In this document: in pieces, positions 35,801 through 44,035 of the stretch
Layout: each line of letters starts with the position of its first letter
Position numbering within the stretch: position 1 is the stretch's first letter
Source of the DNA: Streptosporangiaceae bacterium
GTDB taxonomy: Bacteria; Actinomycetota; Actinomycetes; Streptosporangiales; Streptosporangiaceae
Assembly: GCA_019245115.1 (NCBI GenBank)
Contig: JAFARZ010000220.1
Location: 95,083 to 159,082, forward strand
DNA length: 64,000 bases
Reading direction: 5' to 3'
Program-made: the position numbers and the translations under genes
Notes under the pieces: model-generated
Told to the model about the DNA's origin: nothing
The model's input: the letters and a program-made list of their open reading frames with translations, nothing else
Database searches by the model: none

Positions 35801-36985
35801 GATGACCTCACGGCCGTGCTTCCGCTGGACGTGGCGGCTATCCTCGACGCCTTCGGTGACGCGACACGCGGCGGCCGTCAGGTCACCGACGGGATGCTGA
35901 AGAACACCGCGGACCGGATGTCGGTCGCGCTCAAGGACTTCACCGAGGCCCTCGCCGCGTGCGATCAGGACTACCGGGTGGACTGGGAGCCCGGCGCGGT
36001 GGTCACCGTGCTCGTGATCGACGACGAGGGCCGCAAGCCGGTGGCCGGCTTCGCCGCCCGGATCGCGGACCGCGCCGCGGAGCAAGGCATCCTGCTGGAG
36101 GAGCGGGAGCGCAAGGTGCTGGAGGACGAACTGCTCGCCGCCCTGGCGCAGCAGATCCACGGCCGGGTCATCGCCGCCCGCGATCTCACCCGGGACATGA
36201 ACTCCGACACGAGGTCCAAGCCGATGTCGTCGGGGATCGCGATCGGCATCCGCTGGGGGCAGTCCGACAAGATCACCGACCTCCAGCGGTCCGCGTCCCG
36301 GCTGCTCGAACGCGACTCGCCCGGTCCGGAGCGGCTCGCCGAGCTGCGCGGCCTGCTCCGCGAGATGATCCGGGAATACCGGGCCGGCCACCCCAGGGCG
36401 ACCTATCGCGAGGCGCTGGCCAGCGTGCTGGACTACCGTTCCTGGCACGGTTTCGAGCTGCTGCTGATCCAGCCCGGCGAACCCGAGGTGCGGCTGACCC
36501 GGGCCAGGCATTCGGTGATGTCCGGCGGCGAGAAGTCCGCGGCGATCCACCTGCCGCTGTTCGCCGCGGCCAACGCGCTGTACTCCTCGGCCAAGGATCA
36601 CTGCCCGCGGATGATCGCGCTCGACGAGGCGTTCGTCGGCATCGACGAGCGGTACAAGCCGGACCTGTTCGGCCTGGCGGTCAAGTTCGACCTGGACCTG
36701 TTCATGACCGGTCACGACCTGTGGGTCACCACCGCCACCGTGCCGATGATCGCGCACTACGACATGTACCACGACAAGACCACGCGCACCGTCTCGTCGC
36801 TGCTCATGCTGTGGGACGGTCAGCAGCTCATCGATGGAGCGGTCGGCTATGCCGACAACGAAGCCCTGGTGACGGAACTGCTGGGCTTCCGCCCGACCCG
36901 GCACGCGCCGCTCGGCACGGCTTCGACGCTGTATCCGCCAGCCGAGACCGTTGAGGAAGACGACTACGATGCCGAATCCGTTTGA
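32834..36985 (+). CDS. jetC: Wadjet type II protein JetC, SMC-like ATPase (TIGR02680)
   Basis: The 1383-residue SMC/MukB-like motor extrudes DNA loops on small circular DNA. Walker A GHNGSGKT sits at residues 34-41. Very long charged coiled coils flank a hinge-like middle. The ABC signature VMSGGEKSAA lies near residue 1227 and Walker B MIALDEAFVGID near 1260, with the D-loop and a switch region (TGHDLWVTT) after. All ATPase elements are present, so it should be active. It overlaps jetB by 4 bases and jetD by 17. No frameshift is seen across 4.1 kb, which suggests the system is maintained. Confidence 0.92.
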   Translation: MTGRFRPARAGVINVWDYVDEEWAFADGRLALRGHNGSGKTKALEVLFPFVLDGVADSRRLDPFSGENRTMKSNLLYRGQESEYGYVWMEFSAPRDETVTLIIGMRAHRNTDGVRMSFYVTGRRLGVDFGLLSADSRPLTERQLKAVLEPEAWRRTATEYRDLVDARLFGLGRERYAQLLDLLLALRRPLLAKDLDPGKVSDTLSSGLSPVDEDLVQQAARDFENLAAVQKLFDDLTAANAAVQEFLTHYVAYLRAHVKFQLDRVRARMETAGDHAEKITRAEAEHQRALRAEHDAETARNARRGEGEQLQGRLAGLRNSEEYKAQGRIEDKRREVAQRAQELENQRRQLGRDERQIADLRAAADKLARRAAQARHEADRYGLALDDAAQRSGIADDGFGPVDPGDDLLNTARARVAARRDDVGEIRRLLEAIRDARSRRDFTEQDLGRKETAERDEEQASAVAAGNLAQARQSAAAELASWTAHWAAFADAAEPLAGALDRIGEPGEPGLGELFGQLTAERQAAAITERANLQTQLRDLRQHLAGLRAERDAIAAEQDDAPPPSDLRPASREDRPGAPLWQLVRFADSLDDTRAAAIEGALYGAGLLTAWLHPDPALTREAIAAAEADGYLLPGPPADGRTLADVLVPEEENPAIAAVLRSIALTDDVLGAASSPAVSTKAQFSYGVHVGARPKVAPEFIGATNRASRRRARLAEQDELIAEFVAEEQRRAAGLDRTEALLADLRRARKELPDTRPVARAAEAVATHAALLARARDDAAAARKALDVSIAEVDAKTRQLRQAAAERRMPTATEQVDAIARAAAEFENAATQLHAERAKLAQAEEDLAAQAETIERRRLEYAEAAGALDDRERVQAALEEEFRTLEETLAADVQQVLEQIRRTEALIEESAREYRELDIRARAEHDKATGADRDVRNERQAFAEAVGQLHEQARQFGDYARPEIRTLLGVSDTTPWPGAAPWPDPANLGDDLTAVLPLDVAAILDAFGDATRGGRQVTDGMLKNTADRMSVALKDFTEALAACDQDYRVDWEPGAVVTVLVIDDEGRKPVAGFAARIADRAAEQGILLEERERKVLEDELLAALAQQIHGRVIAARDLTRDMNSDTRSKPMSSGIAIGIRWGQSDKITDLQRSASRLLERDSPGPERLAELRGLLREMIREYRAGHPRATYREALASVLDYRSWHGFELLLIQPGEPEVRLTRARHSVMSGGEKSAAIHLPLFAAANALYSSAKDHCPRMIALDEAFVGIDERYKPDLFGLAVKFDLDLFMTGHDLWVTTATVPMIAHYDMYHDKTTRTVSSLLMLWDGQQLIDGAVGYADNEALVTELLGFRPTRHAPLGTASTLYPPAETVEEDDYDAESV

Positions 36986-38216
36986 GGCGCCAGAATACCG
37001 GCGGCTCCTGCGGGCGGCCCGCCGGTCCCTGGAGCGCACCGGCGGCGATCTTGACGGCTCGGTCAGCGTCAGCAGCCCGGACGACGCCGAACGCAAAGCC
37101 ATCATCGGCGTCACCGGGCAGTACCGGCCCGCCGGAACGGCGCGGCTGACCGTGCGGCTCGCCGAGCTTGACGCCGCGGTGCGGGAGGCGGCCGGCCGCG
37201 GGCTGCCGGAACTGCTCGCCGAGCTGGGCGGTCCGCTGCGCGATCGGCCGGCCGAGCTGGCGTCGCACGTCGCGGAGCGGGAGACCACCATCCGTTCGTT
37301 GGAAAAGAGCCTTTTGTTTGCTGAATTCGAGTGGTTCCGGGAGTGGATCGGGGCGGTGGCGCGCGACGGGACGCTCACGAAGCTGGTGAATTCCGGCGAG
37401 CAGTGGCGGATCGCGCAGGCGGTGCGGGTGCTTGAGTTCCTGGCCGCGCGGGACGGGGTTCCGGTGCTGCTGCCCGAGCTGGCCGCGGCCGTGACCGGCG
37501 ACACCAAGGCGCTCAACCCGGGAACGGTGCTGTCGACGCTGGTCTTGCGTGCGCTGTCGCTGCGTTCATTGGAGCTGGGGGCCGGCGGTCCGGCCCGGTT
37601 CGACACCGCGCAGGCGCGGCGGGAGCTGTGGGATGTCAGCGACGTCGTGGTCGACGATCTGGCCAGCCGGGTGCTGGTGCTGAACCTGCCGGCTTCCGGG
37701 GATGGCCTGGGGGAGTGGCTGACCGGGGCGGCGTGCCGCGGTGTTCCGTTCTACGTGACGTTGCAGCAGCTCCTGGCCATGCCGGTGCGGATCGGCGAGG
37801 CGGCGGTGTACGTGTGCGAGAACCCGGCCGTGCTGCGGCGGGCGGCGTCCGATCTGGGTGCTTGTTCGGCGCCGCTGCTGTGCGCCGAGGGACGGCCGTC
37901 GACCGCGTTTCACCAGCTGGCGTCGGCTGTGGTGGCCGGCGGCGGCGGGTTGCTGTACCACGGGGACTTCGACTGGCCGGGCGTGGCGATCGCCGCTTCG
38001 GTCATGGCCCGCCACGGCGCCCGCCCGTGGCGGTTCGGCGCGGCGGACTATACCGCCGGGCTGCGGGACGATTCGATGCTGCTAGGCGGCTCGCCGCAGT
38101 CGACCCCCTGGGATCCGTCGCTCGGTGCGGTCATGACGTCCGCCGGCCGGGTCGTCTACGAGGAATCCGTCGCTGGTCCGCTCATCGACGATCTGTGCAC
38201 CGGAGGTGAGGCGTGA
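36969..38216 (+). CDS. jetD: Wadjet type II protein JetD, Toprim-like nuclease (TIGR02679/DUF2399)
   Basis: JetD is the nuclease of the Wadjet complex. The N-terminal part is a helical/winged-helix domain (DUF3323-like), and the C-terminal third is a Toprim-like domain with the glutamate in VYVCENPAVL (about residue 285) and the metal-binding D-x-D in LYHGDFDWPGVAIAASV (about residue 330). These match the topoisomerase VI-like active site, so cleavage should be possible. The ATG at 36969 overlaps the end of jetC by 17 bases. Its stop overlaps the GTG of an amidohydrolase gene, which is not part of the usual system. Confidence 0.9.
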   Translation: MPNPFEAPEYRRLLRAARRSLERTGGDLDGSVSVSSPDDAERKAIIGVTGQYRPAGTARLTVRLAELDAAVREAAGRGLPELLAELGGPLRDRPAELASHVAERETTIRSLEKSLLFAEFEWFREWIGAVARDGTLTKLVNSGEQWRIAQAVRVLEFLAARDGVPVLLPELAAAVTGDTKALNPGTVLSTLVLRALSLRSLELGAGGPARFDTAQARRELWDVSDVVVDDLASRVLVLNLPASGDGLGEWLTGAACRGVPFYVTLQQLLAMPVRIGEAAVYVCENPAVLRRAASDLGACSAPLLCAEGRPSTAFHQLASAVVAGGGGLLYHGDFDWPGVAIAASVMARHGARPWRFGAADYTAGLRDDSMLLGGSPQSTPWDPSLGAVMTSAGRVVYEESVAGPLIDDLCTGGEA

Positions 38217-39517
38217 CTGAGGCGCCGCGGCCGGAGGCCCAGGCCAATTCAACGCTGCTGCTGCGGAATGGGCGGCTGCTGGACGTGGTGGCCGGTGACT
38301 ACACCGAGGGCGACCTGCTCGCCGTGGACGGCCGGATCGCCGAGGCCGGGCCGGGGCTGACCGCGCCGGCCGGTGCCGAGGTCCGCGATCTTCGCGGCGC
38401 CTTCGTGCTGCCCGGGCTGATCGACGCGCATGTCCACGTCACCGCGTTCACCGCGGATCTGGCTTCGCTGGCCGAGACGTCACCGTTCTACCTGGCCGCG
38501 CACGTGGCGAAGATCATGAGCGGGATGCTGGATCGCGGCTTCACCACCGTCCGCGACGTGGCCGGCGGCGACTACGGAACCGCCGCCGCCCAGGCCGAGG
38601 GGCTGATCCGCGGCCCGCGCCTGTTCTTCGGCGGGCGCGCGCTCAGCCAGACGGGCGGCCACGGCGACAGCCGCGGTCCGGGCAGATACGTGATCGACGA
38701 ACACGCGACGGGAGCGGACTGCCGGATCGCCGACGGCGTGGACGCGGTGCGCGCCGCCGCCCGCGACGAACTGCGCAAGGGCAGCCACCACATCAAGGTG
38801 ATGGCTTCCGGCGGCGTCGCCTCGCCCACCGACCGGATCGACTCGGTCCAGTACTCGATGGATGAGCTGCGCGCGGTGGTGGACGAGGCCGCGGCGGTCA
38901 ACCGGTACGTCGCCGCGCATGCCTACACCGCACGCGCGGTCAACCGGGCGATCGAGGCCGGCATCCGGTCTATCGAGCACGGCAATCTCATCGACGATTC
39001 GAGCGTCGCGTTGCTGGCCGATCCGGGCCGGGATGTGTTCCTCGTGCCGACGCTGGTGACGTACTGGGCGCTGAAGCGGGAAGGCCGGGAGTCCGGCATG
39101 CCGGAGCGAAGCTGGCGCAAGGTGGACGAAGTGCTGGACGCCGGGCTGTCCTCGCTCGAGCGTGCCTACCGGGGAGAGGTCCGGCTGGTCTTCGGCACCG
39201 ACCTGCTCGGCGGCATGCACCGGCACCAGAACGAGGAGTTCCGTATCCGCGCCGAGGTGCAGCGGCCGCTGGACGTGATCCGCTCGGCGACCAGCGAGGC
39301 CGCGGTGCTGCTGCGAGCCGAAGGCCAGCTAGGGACGCTCACGATCGGCGCGCACGCCGACATGGTCGTCCTTGACGGCGACCCGCTGCACGATATCGGC
39401 GTGCTCGCCGACCCGGCCGCGCACATGCCGCTGGTGGTCCAGGGCGGTGCCGTCGTCCGGGACGCCAGTTCTTTACGGAGAAACCACAGATGCGCGCGCG
39501 GTCCTGGCCGGTGGTGA
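38213..39517 (+). CDS. Amidohydrolase (imidazolonepropionase-like), coupled to jetD
   Basis: The 434-residue metal-dependent hydrolase of the amidohydrolase superfamily has the metal motif H-V-H in IDAHVHV, the lysine site HHIKVMASGG, histidines in VAAHAYT and SIEHGNLID, and an aspartate in LVFGTDLLGG. It probably cleaves a cyclic amide, a dipeptide or a similar compound in the cytoplasm; the nearest groups are imidazolonepropionase-like and prolidase-like. GGAGGTGA lies just before the GTG at 38213, which also overlaps the jetD stop. The stop overlaps the sensor-kinase start by 28 bases, tying it to the two-component genes. Confidence 0.85.
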   Translation: MTEAPRPEAQANSTLLLRNGRLLDVVAGDYTEGDLLAVDGRIAEAGPGLTAPAGAEVRDLRGAFVLPGLIDAHVHVTAFTADLASLAETSPFYLAAHVAKIMSGMLDRGFTTVRDVAGGDYGTAAAQAEGLIRGPRLFFGGRALSQTGGHGDSRGPGRYVIDEHATGADCRIADGVDAVRAAARDELRKGSHHIKVMASGGVASPTDRIDSVQYSMDELRAVVDEAAAVNRYVAAHAYTARAVNRAIEAGIRSIEHGNLIDDSSVALLADPGRDVFLVPTLVTYWALKREGRESGMPERSWRKVDEVLDAGLSSLERAYRGEVRLVFGTDLLGGMHRHQNEEFRIRAEVQRPLDVIRSATSEAAVLLRAEGQLGTLTIGAHADMVVLDGDPLHDIGVLADPAAHMPLVVQGGAVVRDASSLRRNHRCARGPGRW

Positions 39518-41199
39518 CGGTCTGTCTCGTTGCTACCGGGGGTTTCTGCGTGCTGGTGCAGGGACCGCTGTGGAAACAGGACAGCGCCCTCGCCGCGCTG
39601 AACCTGACCTGCTCGCTGGTCTTCGTGTTTACCGGGCTGATGCTCCGCCGGGAGCCTGGGCAGAACGGTGTGGCCTGGGCACTCGTGCTGGCCGGGGTGT
39701 TCCGCTCGGTGGATTTCATCGATGCGTGGAACGGTCCGTGGCCGTGGTACGGGCTGGTCTTCGGCGGGGTCGATCGGCTGTTCGGCGCGTACGCATTGCT
39801 GCGTTACCCGAATTACTCGCTGTTTCGGTACCAGCGGATCTACCTCATGACGCTGACCGTCTGGATGCTGCTCGGCCGTGTACTGATCTCGATCACGTCA
39901 ACCGCGCAATGGAACGGCGGCTCCGCGTCATGGTGGTGGCCCGATCTGTTTCCGGATCAGCACCTGAATGATCTCCTGAATTATGTGGTCAACGCCGGCG
40001 AGGGCCTGCTCGGCGCGGCGTTGCTCGTCCTGCTGGTGATGCGGCTCAGGCAGGCCAGGAGCCTGGACCGTATCGTCATCGCCCCCATCATCCTGGCCGG
40101 TGTCGCCGCCGTGATCGCGGCCAGCGTGTCGGCGCTGAACCAGATGCTGGTCAGCCTCAGCGCCACGCCCAACGGCGCGTACTTCGTGGAAAGCGCGGTG
40201 GACCTGGCCGTGCCGCTGGCCTTCGGCGTCGCGGTGATACAGCGGGTGCTGCTGGTCCGTAACCTGACCGCGCTGACCGCGCGGATCTCGGCCGCCGCCG
40301 ACGTTAGCTCGGTGCGGTACGCGCTCCAGGCCACGCTGCATGATCCGACCCTGGAGGTTGTCGAGCTTTCGGCGCTTTCACCGCCTTCGCCGGAAATGCA
40401 TCCGGGGGATCGGCTGGTCGAGGTTATCCGCACCGAGGCGGGCACGCCGATCGCGGTCATCATCGCGGACCCCGCCCTGGAGCGCTATCGTGGCTTGTTC
40501 GACGCCGCGGTGCGGACGAGCGAGCTGGCGCTGAGACATGCTCAGCTCCAGGCCCAGGCGGCGCGCGAGAAACTGGAACAGGTCCGGGCGTCACGGGCGC
40601 GCATCATCGAAGCCGGGGTGGCCGAACGGCGCCGGATCGAGCGCGACCTGCACGACGGGGTGCAGCAGCACCTGCTGGGACTGGCCGCCAGCCTGACGGC
40701 GGCGATGACCCGCACCGCCGACCCGGAAGCGACCGAGGCTTTCCGCCAGGCGCGTGAGGGCCTCAGGGAGATCCTGGCCGAGTTGCGCGACCTGGCGCAT
40801 GGGATCCACCCCGCGGTGCTGTCGCAAGCCGGCCTGGTGGCGGCGCTGGAGGAGGTCGTGGAACGGCTGCCGCTGCCGGTCCGGGTGACCGCTCCAGCGT
40901 CCCTTGCCGGTACCGGCCGGTGCGGAGCCGCCGCGGAGGCGACCGCCTACTACGTGACCTGCGAAGCCCTCACTAATGTGGTAAAACATGCCAAAGCGGA
41001 CAGCGTAACCGTTACGATAAGCGTCGACGAGTCGAACCTCGCGATAGAGATCGCCGATAATGGCATCGGCGGAGTTATATCGGCCGGCCAGGGCCTGTCC
41101 AACATCATGGACCGGGTCAGCGCTCTCGATGGTGAAGTCACTATTGACAGCCCGCCAGGAAAGGGGACGCGTCTTGCTGTGAGGATTCCATGCGGTTAG
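39490..41199 (+). CDS. Membrane sensor histidine kinase (NarL-type partner)
   Basis: The 569-residue kinase senses an unknown signal. About seven to eight hydrophobic segments fill the first 250 residues. A coiled linker leads to the HisKA_3 box VAERRRIERDLHDGVQQHLLGLAASL, whose histidine is the phosphorylation site, and to an HATPase domain with N-box TCEALTNVVKHA, G1 DNGIGG and G2 GQGLSNIMDR. It should phosphorylate the response regulator whose gene overlaps its end by 10 bases. The start overlaps the amidohydrolase gene by 28 bases. Confidence 0.88.
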   Translation: MRARSWPVVTVCLVATGGFCVLVQGPLWKQDSALAALNLTCSLVFVFTGLMLRREPGQNGVAWALVLAGVFRSVDFIDAWNGPWPWYGLVFGGVDRLFGAYALLRYPNYSLFRYQRIYLMTLTVWMLLGRVLISITSTAQWNGGSASWWWPDLFPDQHLNDLLNYVVNAGEGLLGAALLVLLVMRLRQARSLDRIVIAPIILAGVAAVIAASVSALNQMLVSLSATPNGAYFVESAVDLAVPLAFGVAVIQRVLLVRNLTALTARISAAADVSSVRYALQATLHDPTLEVVELSALSPPSPEMHPGDRLVEVIRTEAGTPIAVIIADPALERYRGLFDAAVRTSELALRHAQLQAQAAREKLEQVRASRARIIEAGVAERRRIERDLHDGVQQHLLGLAASLTAAMTRTADPEATEAFRQAREGLREILAELRDLAHGIHPAVLSQAGLVAALEEVVERLPLPVRVTAPASLAGTGRCGAAAEATAYYVTCEALTNVVKHAKADSVTVTISVDESNLAIEIADNGIGGVISAGQGLSNIMDRVSALDGEVTIDSPPGKGTRLAVRIPCG

Positions 41200-41849
41200 C
41201 GATTGCTGATGACTCCGGACTTTTCCGCAGCAGCCTGAAGCTGCTCCTGGAGGCGTCTGGCGCTCAGGTTATCGCCAGCGCGTCATCGGGATCAGACCTG
41301 CTCGCGGTCGTCAAGGAAAGCCCGCTGGATGCGGTGATCCTTGACATACGGATGCCTCCGTCCTTCACCGACGAAGGCATCGTTACGGCGGTCGAGTTGC
41401 GCCGTCTTTACCCGCCGGTCGGCATTCTTGTGCTGTCCACCTATGCCGAGACCAGCTACGCCAGCCGGCTGCTGGAAACCGTCAGCACGGGCGTTGGTTA
41501 TCTGCTGAAAGACAATGTCACCGACGCGGACGCATTGATGGAGAGCCTGGCCCGCGTGGCGGCGGGAGAGACGGTAATTGATCCGGTCATTGTCCGGCGT
41601 CTGCTTCAGCGGAACCGGAAACCGAGCATGATCGAGACGCTCAACGAACGCGAGCGTGCCGTGCTCGGGCACATGGCCGAGGGCCGGTCCAACCTCGGGA
41701 TCGCGAAGCAGCTTTTCCTGAGCCCGCGCACCATCGAAACACATGTCAGCAGCGTCTTCAGCAAGCTGGGACTCGACCAGACGGACACCGACAACAACCG
41801 GGTACGAGCCGTACTGGCCTATCTGCGCTCCGCCGATCCGCTTGACTGA
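41190..41849 (+). CDS. NarL/LuxR-type response regulator
   Basis: The 219-residue regulator has a receiver domain (RLAIADDSGLF with the acidic pocket, phospho-acceptor aspartate in AVILDIRMPP, and YLLKD near the end) and a LuxR-type helix-turn-helix (LNERERAVLGHMAEGRSNLGIAKQLFLSPRTIETHVSSVFSKLGL). It should act as the output of the sensor kinase just upstream. The target genes are unknown. It ends the long co-directional run that begins at jetA; a tandem repeat lies just after it. Confidence 0.9.
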   Translation: MRLAIADDSGLFRSSLKLLLEASGAQVIASASSGSDLLAVVKESPLDAVILDIRMPPSFTDEGIVTAVELRRLYPPVGILVLSTYAETSYASRLLETVSTGVGYLLKDNVTDADALMESLARVAAGETVIDPVIVRRLLQRNRKPSMIETLNERERAVLGHMAEGRSNLGIAKQLFLSPRTIETHVSSVFSKLGLDQTDTDNNRVRAVLAYLRSADPLD

Positions 41850-41887
41850 ACCCTGGTTCTTGACTGAACCCTGGTTGATGCGGCGCC

Positions 41888-41985
41888 GGCTGAGTGAGCG
41901 CCGGTCGCTACAGCGCCGGCTGAGTGAAGGCCGGCTGAGTGAGCGCCGGCTGAGTGAGCGCCGGCTGAGTGAGCGCCGGTCGGGG
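41888..41985 (+). repeat. 15-bp tandem repeat after the response regulator
   Basis: About six units of CTGAGTGAGCGCCGG with variants. The array lies between the response-regulator stop and the convergent unknown gene at 42050. It could form stems with itself, but I see no terminator T run. Confidence 0.8.
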
Positions 41986-42049
41986 CAAAGGGCCGGAGGA
42001 GAGGCTGCGCCCCCCCTCGAAGCCTCCCCTCCAGCCCGCTCATAGTGGT

Positions 42050-42394
42050 TCATTTGAGGACAATCACGTCCCTGCCCCCGAAGGCATCGGTCAGATCCTC
42101 GCCGAGCCGCCCGGCGATGAAGTCCGCGATGACCGCCGCATCCGACGCCCCGTCGTCCATCAGGCTCACCTGTACATGAAACGCGTCGCCGTGGCGCTCG
42201 CGAGAGACGGTCGCGGCGGTTGCCAGCGGCATCGACTTCCGTGCCCTGAAAATCGTCATCACGACTTCGGCTACTCCGAGCGTCTCCATTCGTAGCCACC
42301 CGTCCGGTGGCTCCCCGTCCGGTGGCTCCCCGTCCGGTTGCTCCCCGTCCGGTTGCTCCCCGTCATCGATCGCGGGATCGGTGGCGGGCGGCAT
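42050..42394 (-). CDS. Small protein of unknown function with a repeat N-terminus
   Basis: The 114-residue product starts with degenerate five-residue repeats (GEQPD/GEPPD), coded by a 15-bp repeat at about 42299-42362. The rest (METLGVAEVVMTIFRARKSMPLATAATVSRERHGDAFHVQVSLMDDGASDAAVIADFIAGRLGEDLTDAFGG, split here as motifs) has no family I recognise. The real start could be the internal methionine at METLG. It lies just beyond the second RelA/SpoT-like module on the same strand, about 107 bases away, but its link to that module is unclear. Confidence 0.5.
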   Translation of the reverse strand: MPPATDPAIDDGEQPDGEQPDGEPPDGEPPDGWLRMETLGVAEVVMTIFRARKSMPLATAATVSRERHGDAFHVQVSLMDDGASDAAVIADFIAGRLGEDLTDAFGGRDVIVLK

Positions 42395-42500
42395 GCCAGC
42401 AGTCTGCCTGTCCGGAGCGTTGCTGGTGATCGTGGAAAGTACCGGAAATAACGCGGGATTTCCCCCTTGACAGGTTCCGGCCCGGCGCAGCCGGCGGAGC

Positions 42501-42758
42501 CTACGCCCCTTCGCCCCACCTGGCCCGGAAGTACTCCACGATTTTGCTAGCCTGCTCGTGACTCACCTCAACCAGATCCTGCCCGAGATCGCCGCGTTCC
42601 CATTCGACGATGGTGGGCGTGAATGCCCAGCTGAAGTCCTTCCGCAGGCCCTCATCCGACGGCCCATCATCATGTTCAAGTCGCCGGACGAGCCCATATG
42701 GGTTATCGACGGTACGATTACTGCCGACGACCGCATAGTAAGTAATCGATCCGGACAT
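42501..42758 (-). CDS. Small conserved partner protein of module copy 2 (candidate antitoxin)
   Basis: This 85-residue protein is the most divergent of the three family members, but it keeps ITYYAVVGSN, NPYGLVRRLEHDDG, DE, W, ERGD and the C-terminal helix EQASKIVEYFRARW. It starts with an ATG that abuts the stop of the RelA/SpoT-like gene with no gap. Conservation of the pairing despite clear divergence suggests that each partner has co-changed with its own enzyme, as antitoxins do. The function is inferred from the pairing only. Confidence 0.7.
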   Translation of the reverse strand: MSGSITYYAVVGSNRTVDNPYGLVRRLEHDDGPSDEGLRKDFSWAFTPTIVEWERGDLGQDLVEVSHEQASKIVEYFRARWGEGA

Positions 42759-43703
42759 CTACAGCCCTCCCTTATCGAAGCCGGGAATGTCGATAGCACC
42801 GTCCGGGCATTTGACGCAGGATGACACTTCCCGTTGGAACGAGTGCAACTCACGAAGTTCTGGCCTAGTGGTCAGTGGGTTGCGAAGGCGTTCATAAGAA
42901 TCATGAGTTACATGCTGCTTGGCATGGAAGCTGTCGGGCGTGTGAAATTGCACTTCGAACCGAAGCCCTTCCTGCGTGACCCAGCGGGTGTTGATGCCTT
43001 TGTACTCGGGATTGGACCAGGAGTTCCGGCTCTGGTACATCTCGTACCCGAAGCTTTGCAAACGAACGGTGATGTCGTAGTAGCTCTTGGTGTAGTTGTC
43101 CGGCTCAACGCAGAACGTATAGCGGATCGCATCGGGGATCTGGCCAAGCACCTCGGTCGGCGTGGCGTCCGGGCTCCCTGTCGCAAGACCTTCCGCGACC
43201 TTCTCCTTGAGACGGTCGTCGCCCTTGAGGCGGCGGTCGAAGCCCTCCAGGCGAGCGCCGCATGCGTTGTCTCGCTCGACCGTCCGCAGGTCAGCGGATA
43301 CGGCGGGCTCCGTGGTGCGCATCCGGCCGATCGCCGCCTCGGCCTCCGCGTTGCGGTCCGGGCTGAGGTAGAAGTCCCCGCCGCTGCGGAACGAACCGTC
43401 CGGATCGGCCGTGCGATCAACCGCCACACCGGTCTGCCGGGCCGGCCAGCGCTCCTCGTGTTCCGCCCACATGCGGGCAAAGCGCGGCACGTCGGCCCGG
43501 TAATCATGCTGCTCGGCGGCGTCAGCGTCGGCATATGCCCGTGCGGCGTCATATGCCCGGCCCCGCTCATCGGGATCGATCTCCCGTACCGCGCTCATCC
43601 GCCGCGCCAGTCCAGCATCGCTCCCGTCCGGCCCATCAGGCCCGTCCGGCCCATCAGGCCCGTCCGGCCCGTCGGGCTCCCCAGCCAGTTCCGCACCACC
43701 CAC
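42759..43703 (-). CDS. RelA/SpoT-fold-like nucleotidyltransferase, module copy 2 (candidate toxin)
   Basis: The 314-residue protein has the same C-terminal domain as copies 1 and 3: RLKGDDRLKEKV, IPDAIRYTFCV, PEYKGINTRW and FEVQFHT, with HDSYERLRNPLT after. An N-terminal run of Gly-Pro-Asp triplets (residues about 10-27) is coded by a tandem repeat. A segment FARMWAEHEERWP...VDRTADPDGSFRSGG is shared with copy 1. Key residues of the presumed active site (R and K, Y, E) are kept, so it should be active if the fold call is right. The predicted partner is the next gene, which follows with no gap. I see no secretion signal. Confidence 0.6.
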   Translation of the reverse strand: MGGAELAGEPDGPDGPDGPDGPDGPDGSDAGLARRMSAVREIDPDERGRAYDAARAYADADAAEQHDYRADVPRFARMWAEHEERWPARQTGVAVDRTADPDGSFRSGGDFYLSPDRNAEAEAAIGRMRTTEPAVSADLRTVERDNACGARLEGFDRRLKGDDRLKEKVAEGLATGSPDATPTEVLGQIPDAIRYTFCVEPDNYTKSYYDITVRLQSFGYEMYQSRNSWSNPEYKGINTRWVTQEGLRFEVQFHTPDSFHAKQHVTHDSYERLRNPLTTRPELRELHSFQREVSSCVKCPDGAIDIPGFDKGGL

Positions 43704-43867
43704 AGCTAATCCGTATCGCTACGTTAAGTAAATTAGCTTTTATTCTACGTGACTGACCTTCTCCTCGCCCAGTTGTCTCGGGCCGGCCGCGACAATGCGG
43801 GCCATCCGGAAACGCCGCCAAATGGACTTATCCCGAAATGTCGGGCCGCGCTGCACGAAAGCAAGCT

Positions 43868-43978
43868 CGCCGGACTGGCTTCCCTATCGGGAACATTGCC
43901 CGCCGGACGGCTTCCCACCGGGAACATTGCCCGCCAGACGGTTTCCCTTGGAACATTGCCCGCCGGACGGCTTCCCCC
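43868..43978 (+). repeat. ~30-bp tandem repeat, about four units
   Basis: Units contain GAACATTGCCCGCCGGACGG then CTTCCC, with one degenerate first unit. They precede the dispersed hairpin repeat. No coding sense is seen. Confidence 0.75.
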
Positions 43979-44035
43979 CTTGTGGAATTCCGGAATAACG
44001 GGCGTCTGCGACATATCGGTCACACCGCCTTCGCC

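Noticed and set aside
34253..37606. Very long minus-strand frame (over 1100 codons) across jetC and jetD
   Set aside because: High GC content keeps the antisense frame open; it has no domain, while the plus-strand genes have complete motifs.
43745..44023. Minus-strand frame with a repeated GNVP-type peptide
   Set aside because: It is created by the ~30-bp tandem repeat and has no start signal or known relatives.
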